From Mycolicibacterium aurum (GTDB lineage Bacteria > Actinomycetota > Actinomycetes > Mycobacteriales > Mycobacteriaceae), in assembly GCA_900078775.1 (NCBI GenBank), contig LT549889.1, forward strand, positions 5,642,001-5,706,000: a stretch of DNA of 64,000 bases, given 5' to 3'. Of the stretch, positions 53,350 to 63,517 are shown piece by piece. The notes under the pieces were generated by a model, which did no database searches, was not told the origin of the DNA, and saw only the letters and a program-made list of their open reading frames with translations. Position 1 is the stretch's first letter, and the number at the start of each line of letters is the position of its first letter. Made by a program: the position numbers and the translations under genes.

Positions 53350-54059
53350 GCGCCCAGGTGCGCAACCTGGTCAAGAAGTTCGACGGGCGGGTGGTCCTCG
53401 ACGGCATCGACCTGACCGTCGGGCGCGGCGAGATCGTGGCCCTGGTCGGGCGCAGCGGGTCCGGCAAGTCCACCCTGCTGCGGGTGCTGGCCGGGCTGTC
53501 CGACGAGCACACCGGCGAGGTGACCGTCGAGGGCACCCCGACCGTGGTCTTCCAGGAACCGCGGCTGATCCCGTGGCTGACCGTCACCCGCAACGTGGAG
53601 CTCGGCGACCCGCAGCGCAGGAAACGGTCGGCCACCGACGGCGCCCGCCGGGTGCTCGGCGAGGTGGGTCTGAAGCACCGGCTCGATGCCTGGCCGCTGA
53701 CCCTGTCCGGCGGTGAGGCGCAGCGCGCGGCGCTGGCCCGAGCGCTGGTCGCCGAGCCGACGCTGCTGCTGCTCGACGAGCCGTTCGGCGCGCTCGACGC
53801 GCTGACCCGGCTGTCCGTGCACGACCTGTTGCTGCGGCTGTTCGCCGAGCACGGCTTCGGCGTCCTGCTGGTGACCCACGACGTCGCCGAGGCGGTCGTG
53901 CTGGCCGACCGGGTGCTGGTGCTCGAGGACGGCCGGATCGCACACCGGGTGGACATCGACCTGCCCCGCCCCCGCGGCCACGCCTCACCGGAGGCCGCCG
54001 TCTACACCACCCGACTGCTCGAACTGCTCGGCGTCACCGACCGTCAACCCCAACCCTGA
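53346..54059 (+). CDS. ABC transporter ATPase, SsuB type
   Basis: A 237-aa ATPase with Walker A GRSGSGKSTL (about residues 35-44), Q-loop VFQEPRLIPWL, signature LSGGEAQRAALARAL, Walker B LLLLDEPFGALD and H-loop THD. The short QEPRL(I/L)PW segment is typical of nitrate/sulfonate/taurine importers. Translationally linked to the permease by the mini-ORF. Confidence 0.92.
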   Translation: MSAQVRNLVKKFDGRVVLDGIDLTVGRGEIVALVGRSGSGKSTLLRVLAGLSDEHTGEVTVEGTPTVVFQEPRLIPWLTVTRNVELGDPQRRKRSATDGARRVLGEVGLKHRLDAWPLTLSGGEAQRAALARALVAEPTLLLLDEPFGALDALTRLSVHDLLLRLFAEHGFGVLLVTHDVAEAVVLADRVLVLEDGRIAHRVDIDLPRPRGHASPEAAVYTTRLLELLGVTDRQPQP

Positions 54060-54070
54060 GGAATCCGCCC

Positions 54071-55042
54071 ATGAAGATGAAATCGCTCAGCGTCGCCCTG
54101 GTGGCCGCCGCCTCGCTGGTGCTGTCGGCCTGCGGTGGTGGGGACGCCGCGCCGGAGGCGTCCGGCCCGATCACGCTGAAGGTCGGCGACCAGCGGGCGA
54201 TCTCCATCGAGGTGCTGATGAAGGCCTCGGGGCAGTTGGAGGATGCGCCGTACAAGGTCGAGTTCTCCAGCTTCACCGCGGGCCCGCCGCTGGTCGAGGC
54301 GGCCAGCGCCGGCGGCATCCACCTCGCCCAGGTGGGCAACACCCCGGCGGTGTTCGGGGCCGCGGCCGGCGCCGACATCAAGGTCGTCGGCGCGCTGGAG
54401 GCCACCGGCAAGGGTGACGCCATCCTGGTCGCCAAGGACTCCCCGGTCGGTGCGGTGCGGGATCTGAAGGGCAAGAAGGTGGCGGTGACCAAGGGCAGTT
54501 CGGCGAACGCCAACCTGCTGCTGCATCTGAAGAACGCCGGGCTGGCCCTGTCGGACATCGAGCCGGTCTACGTCACGCCCGCTGACGGGTATGCGGCGCT
54601 GACCCGCGGCGAGGTCGCCGGCTGGGCGGTGTGGGACCCCTACACCGCGATCGCCGAGCAGGAGGTGGGCGCGCGGATCATCGCCGCCGCCGACACCGCG
54701 GGCAATGGCTACAACTTCTGGGTCGCCTCCGGGGACGGGCTCGACGATCCGGGCATCACCGAGGCCATCGCCGACTTCCTGGACCGTTACGCGGTGGCGA
54801 CCACCTGGTCGGCGGACAACCTGGACGAGTGGTCGGCCAGGTACGCCGAGCTGACCGAGATCAGCCCGGAGGCCTCGCGGACCACCTGGACCCGCTCGAT
54901 CAAGCACCCGGTGCCGTTGAGCGCCGACATCATCGCCTCCGAGCAGGAGATCGCCGACGCCTTCACCGAGGCCAAGGAGTTCCCGGCCGCGGTGGACTTC
55001 TCGGAGTTCGTGGACGACCGGTTCCAGGGCGAGGGCAACTGA
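54071..55042 (+). CDS. ABC transporter substrate-binding lipoprotein, SsuA/NrtA-like
   Basis: A 323-aa lipoprotein: signal with lipobox LSAC (Cys near residue 20), then an NMT1/SsuA-like two-lobe binding fold (HLAQVGNTPAVFGAA, KGKKVAVTKGSSANANLL, GEVAGWAVWDPY). Probable ligand an alkanesulfonate or related sulfur source. TGAGGAA Shine-Dalgarno upstream of ATG 54071; 11 bp after the ATPase gene. No adjacent monooxygenase for desulfonation is present. Confidence 0.88.
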   Translation: MKMKSLSVALVAAASLVLSACGGGDAAPEASGPITLKVGDQRAISIEVLMKASGQLEDAPYKVEFSSFTAGPPLVEAASAGGIHLAQVGNTPAVFGAAAGADIKVVGALEATGKGDAILVAKDSPVGAVRDLKGKKVAVTKGSSANANLLLHLKNAGLALSDIEPVYVTPADGYAALTRGEVAGWAVWDPYTAIAEQEVGARIIAAADTAGNGYNFWVASGDGLDDPGITEAIADFLDRYAVATTWSADNLDEWSARYAELTEISPEASRTTWTRSIKHPVPLSADIIASEQEIADAFTEAKEFPAAVDFSEFVDDRFQGEGN

Positions 55043-55048
55043 CCGGAG

Positions 55049-56020
55049 CTACTCGACGGCGAGGACGGGTAGCGGCCCCGGCGGGACCGATCCCACCACC
55101 GATCGGGTCGGCAGCCCGCGGTCGACCCCGGCCCGGCGGATGATCTGGGCGAAGTCGACGAAACGCTCGGCGCGCGAGTTGGTGGCACGCCAGACCAGGC
55201 CGATGCGTCGGCCCGGAACGGGATCGGCGAAGGTCGCGATGCCCAGCGATGCGCCCCGCGTTTCGACGGGGACCGCGGTCGCGGGCAGCAGGGTGGCGCC
55301 CATCCCGGCCGCTACCAGCTGCACGACGTTGGGAAGTGAGCTGGTCCGTGCGGCGTCGTGGCCGGTGTCCAGGACGTTGGCCAGCGCGCACACCTCAAGG
55401 GCCTGATCGCGCAGGCAGTGTCCCTCGTCCAGCAGCAGCAGGGGCTGACGGCGCAGCGCCTCGACCGGCACGTCGGTGGCGCCGGCGAGCTCGGAGTCCG
55501 CGCTGACCGCCAGCACGAAGTCCTCCTCGTAGACCGGCTGGGCGACCAGGCCCGGCTCGCTGACCGGAAGGGCCAGCAGGGCGACATCGATCTCGTCGCG
55601 CCGCAGGGCGTCGAGGAGGCGATGGGTCTGGTCCTCACGCACGAACAGCTTGAGATCGGGTGTCTCGTCCCGCAGTGCGCCCAGCAGCGTCGGCAGCAGG
55701 TACGGCGCGATCGTCGGGATGATGCCCAGGCGCAGCGCTTCGAACAGCCACCCCGTCGGTTCCACGGCGTCGACGATGGCGTGCACTGCCTCGACCGCGG
55801 CCTCGGCGTGCGGCAGCAGGCGCCGGCCCGCGGGGGTGACCACCACCCGCCGGGAGCTGCGCTCGATGAGCTGGAGGCCGAGGTTGGCCTCCAGCTTCGA
55901 GAGCAGCTGGCTCAGCGTCGGCTGGGAGATGCCCAGCTGGGTCGCGGCCGCCCCGAAGTGCTGCAACCGGCTGACCGCGACGAAGGCGCGCAGCTGCGCG
56001 ACCGAGGGGGTGCTGGCCAT
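55049..56020 (-). CDS. oxyR: LysR-family hydrogen peroxide sensor OxyR
   Basis: A 323-aa regulator: N-terminal LysR helix-turn-helix (FGAAATQLGISQPTLSQLLS, about residues 22-41) and a periplasmic-binding-like sensor domain. The redox pair aligns with E. coli OxyR C199/C208: here Cys202 and Cys211 in GHC-x8-C (EGHCLRDQALEVC). The gene is intact, unlike the decayed oxyR of M. tuberculosis. It lies 28 bp downstream of ahpF on the same strand, so it is probably the third gene of ahpC-ahpF-oxyR. Confidence 0.93.
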   Translation of the reverse strand: MASTPSVAQLRAFVAVSRLQHFGAAATQLGISQPTLSQLLSKLEANLGLQLIERSSRRVVVTPAGRRLLPHAEAAVEAVHAIVDAVEPTGWLFEALRLGIIPTIAPYLLPTLLGALRDETPDLKLFVREDQTHRLLDALRRDEIDVALLALPVSEPGLVAQPVYEEDFVLAVSADSELAGATDVPVEALRRQPLLLLDEGHCLRDQALEVCALANVLDTGHDAARTSSLPNVVQLVAAGMGATLLPATAVPVETRGASLGIATFADPVPGRRIGLVWRATNSRAERFVDFAQIIRRAGVDRGLPTRSVVGSVPPGPLPVLAVE

Positions 56021-56048
56021 GCCCGATGCTAGCGCCGGTGCGCGCTCG

Positions 56049-57620
56049 TCAACCCGCAGTCGGGGCGGACGTGCGGATCAGATGGTCGAACGCGCTGAGC
56101 GAGGCGGTGGCGCCGGCGCCCAGCGAGATGACGATCTGCTTGAACGGTGTCGTCGTGCAGTCGCCGGCCGCGAACACACCCGGCACCGAGGTGGCGCCGG
56201 CGGCGTCGATGATGATCTCGCCGCGCCCGGTCAGCTCGACCGACCCCTTGAGCCACTCGGTGTTGGGCAGCAGACCGATCTGGACGAAGACGCCTTCGAG
56301 CCCGAGCTCGTGCAGTTCGTCGGTGTCGCGGCTGCGGTAGCGCAACCCGGTCACCTTGGCACCGTCGCCGACCACCTCGGTGGTCGCGGCGCTGACGATG
56401 ACGTCGACGTTGGGCAGGCTGTGCAGCTTGCGCTGCAGCACGGCGTCGGCGCGCAGGTGGTCGTCGAACTCCAGCAGCGTGACGTGGCCGACCACGCCGG
56501 CCAGGTCGATGGCCGCCTCGACGCCGGAGTTGCCGCCGCCGATGACGGCGACCCGCTTGCCCTTGAACAGCGGCCCGTCGCAGTGCGGGCAGAAGGTGAC
56601 GCCCTTGTTGCGGTACTCCTGCTCGCCGGGGACGTTCATGTTCCGCCAGCGGGCGCCGGTCGCGAGCACCACGGTGCGCGAGGTCAGCGCGGAGCCGTTG
56701 CGGAACCTCACCTCGGTCAGGCCGCCGACCTCGGCGGCGGGCACCAGTTCGACCGCCTCCTGCGTCGCCATGATGTCGACGTCGTACTCGCGGACGTGCT
56801 GCTCGAGGGCGGCCGCCAGCTGGGGGCCCTCGGTGTGCGGCACCGAGATGAAGTTCTCGATCGCCATGGTGTCGAGCACCTGCCCGCCGAACCGCTCGGC
56901 GGCCAGGCCGGTGCGCAGGCCCTTGCGCGCCGCGTAGATGGCGGCGGTGGCCCCGCCCGGTCCGGCACCGATGACCAGCACGTCGAACGGGTCCTTGCCG
57001 TCCATCTTCGCCGCGTCGCGGGCGGCCGCGCCGGTGTCGAGCTTGCCGACGATCTGCTCCAGGCTCATGCGGCCGGAGTCGAACAGCTCACCGTTGAGGA
57101 AGACGGTGGGCACCGCGAGCACCTTGCGCTGCTCGACCTCGTCCTGGAACAGCGCACCGTCGATGGTGGAGACGGTGATCCGGGGGTTGAGCACGCTCAT
57201 CGCGTTGAGCGCCTGGACGACATCCGGGCAGTTCTGGCAGGACAGCGAGATGTAGGTCTCGAAGGTGAGGTCGCTGTCCAGCGACGTGATGGTCTCGGCC
57301 AGCTCGTCGGAGACCTTGACCGGGTGACCGCCCACCTGCAGCAGGGCCAGGACGTAGGAGCTGAACTCGTGGCCCATCGGGATGCCGGCGAACTGGACAC
57401 CGATGTCGGTGCCCAGCCGCTCGATCCGGAACGACGGCCGGCGCGGATCGTCGTCGGCGCGACGGTAGGTCACCTTGTCGGACAGCGCCGCGGTCTCGGT
57501 GAGCAGCGCGGCGAGCTCGGCCGACTTGGGGCCGTCGTCCAGGGAGGCCACCAGCTCGATCGGCATGGTGACCCGCTCCAGGTAGGTCTTCAGCTGTGCG
57601 GTGGTTGAGGTGTCGAGCAT
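56049..57620 (-). CDS. ahpF: Alkyl hydroperoxide reductase subunit F
   Basis: NADH-dependent flavoprotein disulfide reductase that regenerates AhpC. The 523-aa protein has the tandem thioredoxin-like N-terminal domain with CQNC (about residues 128-131), then a thioredoxin-reductase-like part: FAD motif GAGPGG (about 220), redox CPHC (about 346-349), NADH motif GGGNSG and the C-terminal AGDCTTTPFKQ. ATG 57620 has a GGGAG Shine-Dalgarno; 29 bp after ahpC. AhpF is unusual near mycobacterial ahpC, where AhpD is typical. Confidence 0.95.
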   Translation of the reverse strand: MLDTSTTAQLKTYLERVTMPIELVASLDDGPKSAELAALLTETAALSDKVTYRRADDDPRRPSFRIERLGTDIGVQFAGIPMGHEFSSYVLALLQVGGHPVKVSDELAETITSLDSDLTFETYISLSCQNCPDVVQALNAMSVLNPRITVSTIDGALFQDEVEQRKVLAVPTVFLNGELFDSGRMSLEQIVGKLDTGAAARDAAKMDGKDPFDVLVIGAGPGGATAAIYAARKGLRTGLAAERFGGQVLDTMAIENFISVPHTEGPQLAAALEQHVREYDVDIMATQEAVELVPAAEVGGLTEVRFRNGSALTSRTVVLATGARWRNMNVPGEQEYRNKGVTFCPHCDGPLFKGKRVAVIGGGNSGVEAAIDLAGVVGHVTLLEFDDHLRADAVLQRKLHSLPNVDVIVSAATTEVVGDGAKVTGLRYRSRDTDELHELGLEGVFVQIGLLPNTEWLKGSVELTGRGEIIIDAAGATSVPGVFAAGDCTTTPFKQIVISLGAGATASLSAFDHLIRTSAPTAG

Positions 57621-57649
57621 GGTGGTCTCCCGTGGATGGTGGTGGGGCG

Positions 57650-58213
57650 TCAGATCTTGCCGACGAGATCGATCGACGGCGCCAGGGTGGTCTCGCCCTC
57701 TTCCCACTTGGCCGGGCAGACCTCACCCGGGTGGTTGCGCACGTACTGCGCGGCCTTCACCTTGCGCAGCAGCTCGGCGGCGTTGCGGCCGACACCCTCC
57801 GGGGTGATCTCCAGGTACTGGATGATGCCGTCCGGGTCGACGAGGAAGGTGCCGCGGTCGGCCAGGCCTTCACCGTCGCGCATGTTGTCGAAGTTGCGGG
57901 TGATGGTTCCCGACGGGTCGCCGACCATGAAGTAGCGGATCTTGCCGATGGTGTCGGAGGACTTGTGCCACGCGGCGTGCACGTGGTGGGTGTCGGTGGA
58001 CACCGAGTAGACCTCGACGCCCAGGCTGGTGAACTCGTCGTACAGGTCGGCCATGTCGCCGAGTTCGGTCGGGCAGACGAAGGTGAAGTCGGCCGGGTAG
58101 AAGAAGAAGATGGACCACTTGCCGCGCACATCGGCATCGGACACGTCGATGTACTCACCGTTCCGGAAGGCGGTGGCCTCGAAAGGCTTGATCTCGGTGT
58201 TCAGGATGGACAT
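57650..58213 (-). CDS. ahpC: Alkyl hydroperoxide reductase subunit C (typical 2-Cys peroxiredoxin, enteric type)
   Basis: Reduces H2O2, alkyl peroxides and peroxynitrite. The 187-aa length equals E. coli AhpC, with peroxidatic Cys47 in FVCPTE, resolving Cys in HPGEVCPAKW (about residue 166) and the ending APSIDLVGKI. Sequence looks much closer to enteric AhpC than to the 195-aa mycobacterial AhpC that works with AhpD. ATG 58213 has GGAG 5 nt upstream. An OxyR-like site lies 53-106 bp upstream. Confidence 0.95.
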   Translation of the reverse strand: MSILNTEIKPFEATAFRNGEYIDVSDADVRGKWSIFFFYPADFTFVCPTELGDMADLYDEFTSLGVEVYSVSTDTHHVHAAWHKSSDTIGKIRYFMVGDPSGTITRNFDNMRDGEGLADRGTFLVDPDGIIQYLEITPEGVGRNAAELLRKVKAAQYVRNHPGEVCPAKWEEGETTLAPSIDLVGKI

Positions 58214-58265
58214 GAGGGCTCCAATCGGATTGCACTGACTAACGCGCCTCAAAACTTAGGGAAAA

Positions 58266-58319
58266 CCTATCGATAGGTTCAAGCAAATAGAAGCAAGATC
58301 ACTGATAGGTCATACCTAT
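58266..58319. promoter_or_regulatory. Candidate OxyR operator upstream of ahpC
   Basis: ATAGGTCATACCTAT (58305-58319) matches the half-operator consensus ATAGnTnnnAnCTAT exactly. A second, weaker match starts at 58273 (ATAGGTTCAAGC), overlapping a perfect 14-bp palindrome ACCTATCGATAGGT at 58266-58279 (the first of its bases at 58265/66). The two lie 32 bp apart, about three helical turns rather than the usual two. Placement suits OxyR control of the - strand ahpC operon. Confidence 0.65.
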
Positions 58320-58350
58320 GACCTGGATAACAGTCCCGTGGGCCGGAATC

Positions 58351-58376
58351 TTGCACTCGGCATGGGCGAGTGCTAA
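58351..58376 (+). promoter_or_regulatory. CIRCE element 1 (HrcA operator)
   Basis: TTGCACTC, a 9-base spacer, then GAGTGCTAA: the CIRCE inverted repeat with one mismatch in the left arm. It lies about 135-160 bp upstream of groEL2 and indicates HrcA repression of the chaperonin gene. Confidence 0.92.
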
Positions 58377-58385
58377 AAATGACGT

Positions 58386-58411
58386 TGGCACTCTCGATTA
58401 GTGAGTGCTAG
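58386..58411 (+). promoter_or_regulatory. CIRCE element 2 (HrcA operator)
   Basis: TGGCACTC, 9-base spacer, GAGTGCTAG: a second CIRCE inverted repeat, 9 bp after the first and about 100 bp upstream of the groEL2 start. Tandem operators suggest tight HrcA control. Confidence 0.9.
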
Positions 58412-58511
58412 GTCGGGCCGGTGAGGCAGGGAGCACACCCACGCCGTCCGTCGCGGGCACTGAACCCGACCAATAAGACGTGCAATTCCCAACCGGAGGA
58501 ATCACTTCGCA

Positions 58512-60137
<1,626 letters not shown>

Positions 60138-60155
60138 GTCCGAACTCGCTACGGG

Positions 60156-60187
60156 AAGGCCCGGCTCGCTTGCGAGCCGGGCCTTTT
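60156..60187 (+). terminator. Rho-independent terminator of groEL2
   Basis: A perfect 14-bp inverted repeat (left arm AAGGCCCGGCTCGC, right arm GCGAGCCGGGCCTT, two-base centre) is followed by TTTT, 19 bp after the groEL2 stop. It is one of the clearest intrinsic terminators in the window. Confidence 0.92.
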
Positions 60188-60329
60188 CGTCTCACTGGGG
60201 TTCGGGCGTAACCGCCGGTCCATAGCCTCTACCTGGGCTTGAAGCGGCAGAGATGCTTCGGCGACCCAGAATTCGTACGGACAGCTCTAGGCCTGAGTGC
60301 GCTGTGCCGGGTCGCGCCGGACGATTGTC

Positions 60330-60335
60330 TATATT
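60330..60335 (+). promoter_or_regulatory. -10 element of a probably leaderless GntR gene
   Basis: TATATT lies 6 bases before the GTG at 60342, which would place the transcription start at or next to the start codon. There is no Shine-Dalgarno, consistent with leaderless mRNA, common in mycobacteria. Confidence 0.5.
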
Positions 60336-60341
60336 TGGGCG

Positions 60342-61022
60342 GTGAAACCAACGGCTGCCGCCGACCGACGGCGGGGACCGCTTCGGCTCAGCGATCTCGC
60401 CGCCGCGCACGTCCGAGAGCTGATCGTGGCCGGCCAGTTGTCGGCCGGTGAGTTCATCCGGCCCGAGACGGTTGCCGAGGAGCTCGGCATCAGTGCGACC
60501 CCGGCCCGGGAGGGTCTGCTCCTGCTGCAGACCGAGGGGTTCCTGACCATCGAGCCCCGCCGGGGATTCTCGGTGACCGCGCTGTCCAGCGAGGACATCC
60601 GCGACGTCTACGACGCCCAGGCTCTGCTGGGTGGCGAACTGACCGCGCGGGCCGCCCGGGTGATCGATGCCGAGTTGGTGGGGCAGCTCGAAACGATCCA
60701 GTCGGAGTTGGAAAAGGCCGCTGCGAACAAGGACTACGAAGCGGTCGAGAAGCTCAATCATCGTTTCCACGAAACGATTTACCGGTTGGCGGGATCACGC
60801 AAGATCCGCTGGCTGATCAAGGCCACGCTGCCGTACGCCCCGCGCAAGTTCTTCGCCGCGGTGGAGGGATGGCCGGAGGCCTCGGCGCAGGATCACCGCG
60901 CGATCATCGAGCACTTGCGCTCCGGGGACGACGAGGCCGCCAGGGCAGCGATGGCATGTCACGTGCGCCGGGCGGGCGCACTGCTCGCCGAGCATCTCGC
61001 CGCCAGCGGAACGCTGGGCTGA
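60342..61022 (+). CDS. GntR-family regulator, FadR/FCD subfamily
   Basis: A 226-aa regulator: winged helix-turn-helix (HVRELIVAGQLSAGEFI, LGISATPAREGLLLL, about residues 22-62; GFSVTALS end) and an all-helical FCD ligand domain (about 75-215) with metal-type residues (Asp in DVYDAQ, His in LNHRFHETIY, and H in CHVRRA). It converges on an acyl-CoA dehydrogenase gene that it might control. The frame extends upstream to a GTG at 60297, but GTG 60342 fits the -10 element and the family. Confidence 0.88.
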   Translation: MKPTAAADRRRGPLRLSDLAAAHVRELIVAGQLSAGEFIRPETVAEELGISATPAREGLLLLQTEGFLTIEPRRGFSVTALSSEDIRDVYDAQALLGGELTARAARVIDAELVGQLETIQSELEKAAANKDYEAVEKLNHRFHETIYRLAGSRKIRWLIKATLPYAPRKFFAAVEGWPEASAQDHRAIIEHLRSGDDEAARAAMACHVRRAGALLAEHLAASGTLG

Positions 61023-61059
61023 CGTCAGCGCTTCTCGGCGGTAGAGGTGGCGGTGCGGG

Positions 61060-62214
61060 TCACTGGTCCAGGCCGCCGCGCCTGACGAGCTGCTTGGCGA
61101 TCACGCCGCGCTGGATCTCGTTGGTGCCCTCACCGACGATCATGAGCGGGGCATCGCGGAAATAACGTTCGACGTCGTATTCGGTCGAGTAGCCGTATCC
61201 ACCGTGGATCCGGACCGCATCCAGGGCGATTTCCATTCCGATCTCGGAGGCGAACAGCTTCGCCATGCCGGCCTCCATATCGCAGCGGGCACCGGAGTCG
61301 AATTTCTCTGCGGCGCTGAGCAACAACGCGCGGGCCGCGGAGAGTTTGGTGGCCATGTCGGCGAGCATGTTTCCGACCGACTGGTGCTGCCAGATGGGTT
61401 TGCCGAAGCTCTCCCGTTCCTGGGCGTAACGCAGTGCGTCGTCCAGGGCCGCCCGGGCGACCCCGGTGGCGCGGGCCGCCACCTGCAACCTGCCGACCTC
61501 CAGGCCCTTCATCATCTGCGCGAACCCGCTGCCTTCGGCCGTGCCCAGCAGGGCGTCGGCAGGCACCCGGCAGTCGTCGAAGCTGAGTTCACAGCTCTCC
61601 ACTCCCTTGTAGCCCAGTTTCGGGAGATCCTTGGACACCGTGAAGCCGGGAACCTTCTCGACCAGCAGGATGGAGACGCCCCGGTGGGCAGGATCGGCGG
61701 CCGGGTCGGTCTTGCACATCAGCGCGACCAGTCCGGCGCGGCGGGCGTTGGTGATCCAGGTCTTGCTGCCGTTGATGACGTACTCGTCGCCGTCCCGGCG
61801 TGCGACGGTACGCATGGCCTGCAGGTCCGAACCACCGCCGGGTTCGGTGAGCGCCATTGTCGCACGCAGTTCGCCCGTCGCCATGCGTGGCAGATAGCGC
61901 TTCTTCTGCTCCTCGGTGCCGAACATCATGATCAGCTTCGCGACCACGGTGTGCCCGCCCATGGCGCCGGCCAGACTCATCCAGCCGCGCGCCAACTCCT
62001 CGGTCACCGCGACGTAGCAGGGCATCGACACCTGGCCGAAGCCGTAGGGCTCGGGTATCGCGAGGCCGAAGATCCCGATCTCTTTCATCGTGTCGATGAG
62101 TTCGCCCGGGTAGGTGTTGGCGTGTTCGAGCTCGCGCACCACAGGGCGAACCTGCTTGTCGACGAACTGGCGAACCGCCTCGACGAGGGCGGTTTCCTCT
62201 CCGGACAATGCCAC
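61060..62214 (-). CDS. Acyl-CoA dehydrogenase
   Basis: FAD-dependent alpha,beta-dehydrogenation of an acyl-CoA. The 384-aa protein shows ALTEPGGGSDLQAMRT (about residues 125-140), KTWITNARRAGL, the ESFGKPIWQHQSVGNMLADM segment start near 265 and the C-terminal GGYGYSTEYDVERYFRD. The position of the catalytic base has Glu in IVGEGTNEIQ, as in short/medium-chain enzymes. GTG 62214 follows an AGAGAGGAC Shine-Dalgarno; an AT-rich segment (62230-62250) carries a likely promoter. Chain specificity unknown. Confidence 0.92.
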   Translation of the reverse strand: MALSGEETALVEAVRQFVDKQVRPVVRELEHANTYPGELIDTMKEIGIFGLAIPEPYGFGQVSMPCYVAVTEELARGWMSLAGAMGGHTVVAKLIMMFGTEEQKKRYLPRMATGELRATMALTEPGGGSDLQAMRTVARRDGDEYVINGSKTWITNARRAGLVALMCKTDPAADPAHRGVSILLVEKVPGFTVSKDLPKLGYKGVESCELSFDDCRVPADALLGTAEGSGFAQMMKGLEVGRLQVAARATGVARAALDDALRYAQERESFGKPIWQHQSVGNMLADMATKLSAARALLLSAAEKFDSGARCDMEAGMAKLFASEIGMEIALDAVRIHGGYGYSTEYDVERYFRDAPLMIVGEGTNEIQRGVIAKQLVRRGGLDQ

Positions 62215-62293
62215 GCTGCTGTCCTCTCTATAGAAAATATTCGATGGAACATAGCAGCATGGTGCGCCGATAGGCGAGGGCTGGAGTCGCAGA

Positions 62294-62668
62294 TCAGGGT
62301 TTGAGCGGAACGCAGTCGTGCAAACCGCCCGGATCGGTGCCCGCACCCGGCTCGATGGCGCTACGGTGCAGCACCGCCCGGCCGGGCATCAGTCGCACGA
62401 CCGAGTCGGTGACCTCGGCGGTGCCGTCCACGATCAGCGAGTAGCCGGTCGGCTCCCGGGGCGGCCACAGCACGGTGACGGCCGGATGCGCGGTCGCGTT
62501 TCGCGCGGTGGTGTTCCCGACCGGCCCGACCACGAACACCCCGTTCTCCAGCGCCGGCGTGACGGCCACGGTGTGCGCGCGGAAATCGTCACCCACGGTG
62601 ATCAGATAGCCGAACGGGAAATCCGCCAGCGTCTCGGCGAGCTTGTCGAGGTCCACCTTCACGCTCAT
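62294..62668 (-). CDS. Pyridoxamine 5'-phosphate oxidase-fold (split-barrel) protein
   Basis: A 124-aa single-domain flavin/F420-binding-type split barrel: LADFPFGYLITVGDDFRAH near residue 14, the NTTARNATAHPAVTVLWPP strand (about 52-70) and a C-terminal loop ending in CVPLKP. Most mycobacterial members are FMN- or F420-dependent reductases or heme-binding proteins; cofactor cannot be decided here. ATG 62668; divergent from the SDR gene 39 bp away. Confidence 0.8.
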   Translation of the reverse strand: MSVKVDLDKLAETLADFPFGYLITVGDDFRAHTVAVTPALENGVFVVGPVGNTTARNATAHPAVTVLWPPREPTGYSLIVDGTAEVTDSVVRLMPGRAVLHRSAIEPGAGTDPGGLHDCVPLKP

Positions 62669-62707
62669 GTGGGAACAATAACGACGCCACGGGTAGTTTC
62701 CGAACGC

Positions 62708-63517
62708 ATGGCCCTCCCCGCACCCACACCCGACACCACCGCCGTCGTCACCGGAGCCTCCTCGGGCATCGGGGCGGACCTCGCCCGTGAGCTCGCCGCC
62801 CGCGGACACGGGGTGACCCTGGTCGCCCGCCGCGAGGACCGGTTGCGGGATCTCGCCGAGGAACTGTCCGGGCGGGTCCGGGTCGAGGTCGTCGCCGCCG
62901 ATGTCGCCGATCCCGCGGCGCGCGCCGACCTGCTCGCCGAGGTGCAGCGGCGGGGGCTGACCGTCGACATCCTGGTCAACAACGCCGGCATCGGCACCAT
63001 CGGCGCCGTGCTGGACTCCACCCCGGAGGCTGAGGTCGCGCAGGTGCGGGTCAACGTCGAGGCCGTCATCGACCTGAGCACCCGGGCCGTGCAGCAGATG
63101 GTGCCGCGGCGCCGGGGCGCGATCCTCAACGTCGGCTCGACGGCCGGGTTCCAGCCGTTTCCGGGCCAGGCCGGATACGCCGCGACCAAGGCCTTCGTCC
63201 GGTCCTACACCGAGGGGTTGCGGGCCGAGCTGGCCGGCACCGGAGTGACCGTGGCGGCGCTGCATCCCGGCCCGGTGCGTACTGAATTCCTCTCTGTCGC
63301 AGGGATGGACGAACGCACCTTCGCCGACGCGTTCCCGAAATTCATGTGGTTGAGCCCCCGCGAGGTCGCCAAGGCGGGCATCGGCGGGCTGGCCGAGGAC
63401 CGGGGTGAGGTGATCCCCGGATTGCCGAATCAGATCGGCGCCAAGGTGTTCGGGCTGCTACCCAATCGACTGTTGTTGCCGCTGCTGAAGAAGCAGCATC
63501 CGGCGCTACGCGGGTAG
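62708..63517 (+). CDS. Short-chain dehydrogenase/reductase
   Basis: A 269-aa SDR with TGASSGIGADLA (about residues 15-26), NNAGIGTIG near 92, catalytic Ser in NVGSTAG and YAATKAF (about 160-166). The C terminus contains a hydrophobic KVFGLLPNRLLLPLLKK segment suggesting membrane association, as in DltE/KduD-like mycobacterial SDRs. ATG 62708. The 3' end overlaps the convergent amidohydrolase by 12 bp. Confidence 0.9.
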   Translation: MALPAPTPDTTAVVTGASSGIGADLARELAARGHGVTLVARREDRLRDLAEELSGRVRVEVVAADVADPAARADLLAEVQRRGLTVDILVNNAGIGTIGAVLDSTPEAEVAQVRVNVEAVIDLSTRAVQQMVPRRRGAILNVGSTAGFQPFPGQAGYAATKAFVRSYTEGLRAELAGTGVTVAALHPGPVRTEFLSVAGMDERTFADAFPKFMWLSPREVAKAGIGGLAEDRGEVIPGLPNQIGAKVFGLLPNRLLLPLLKKQHPALRG

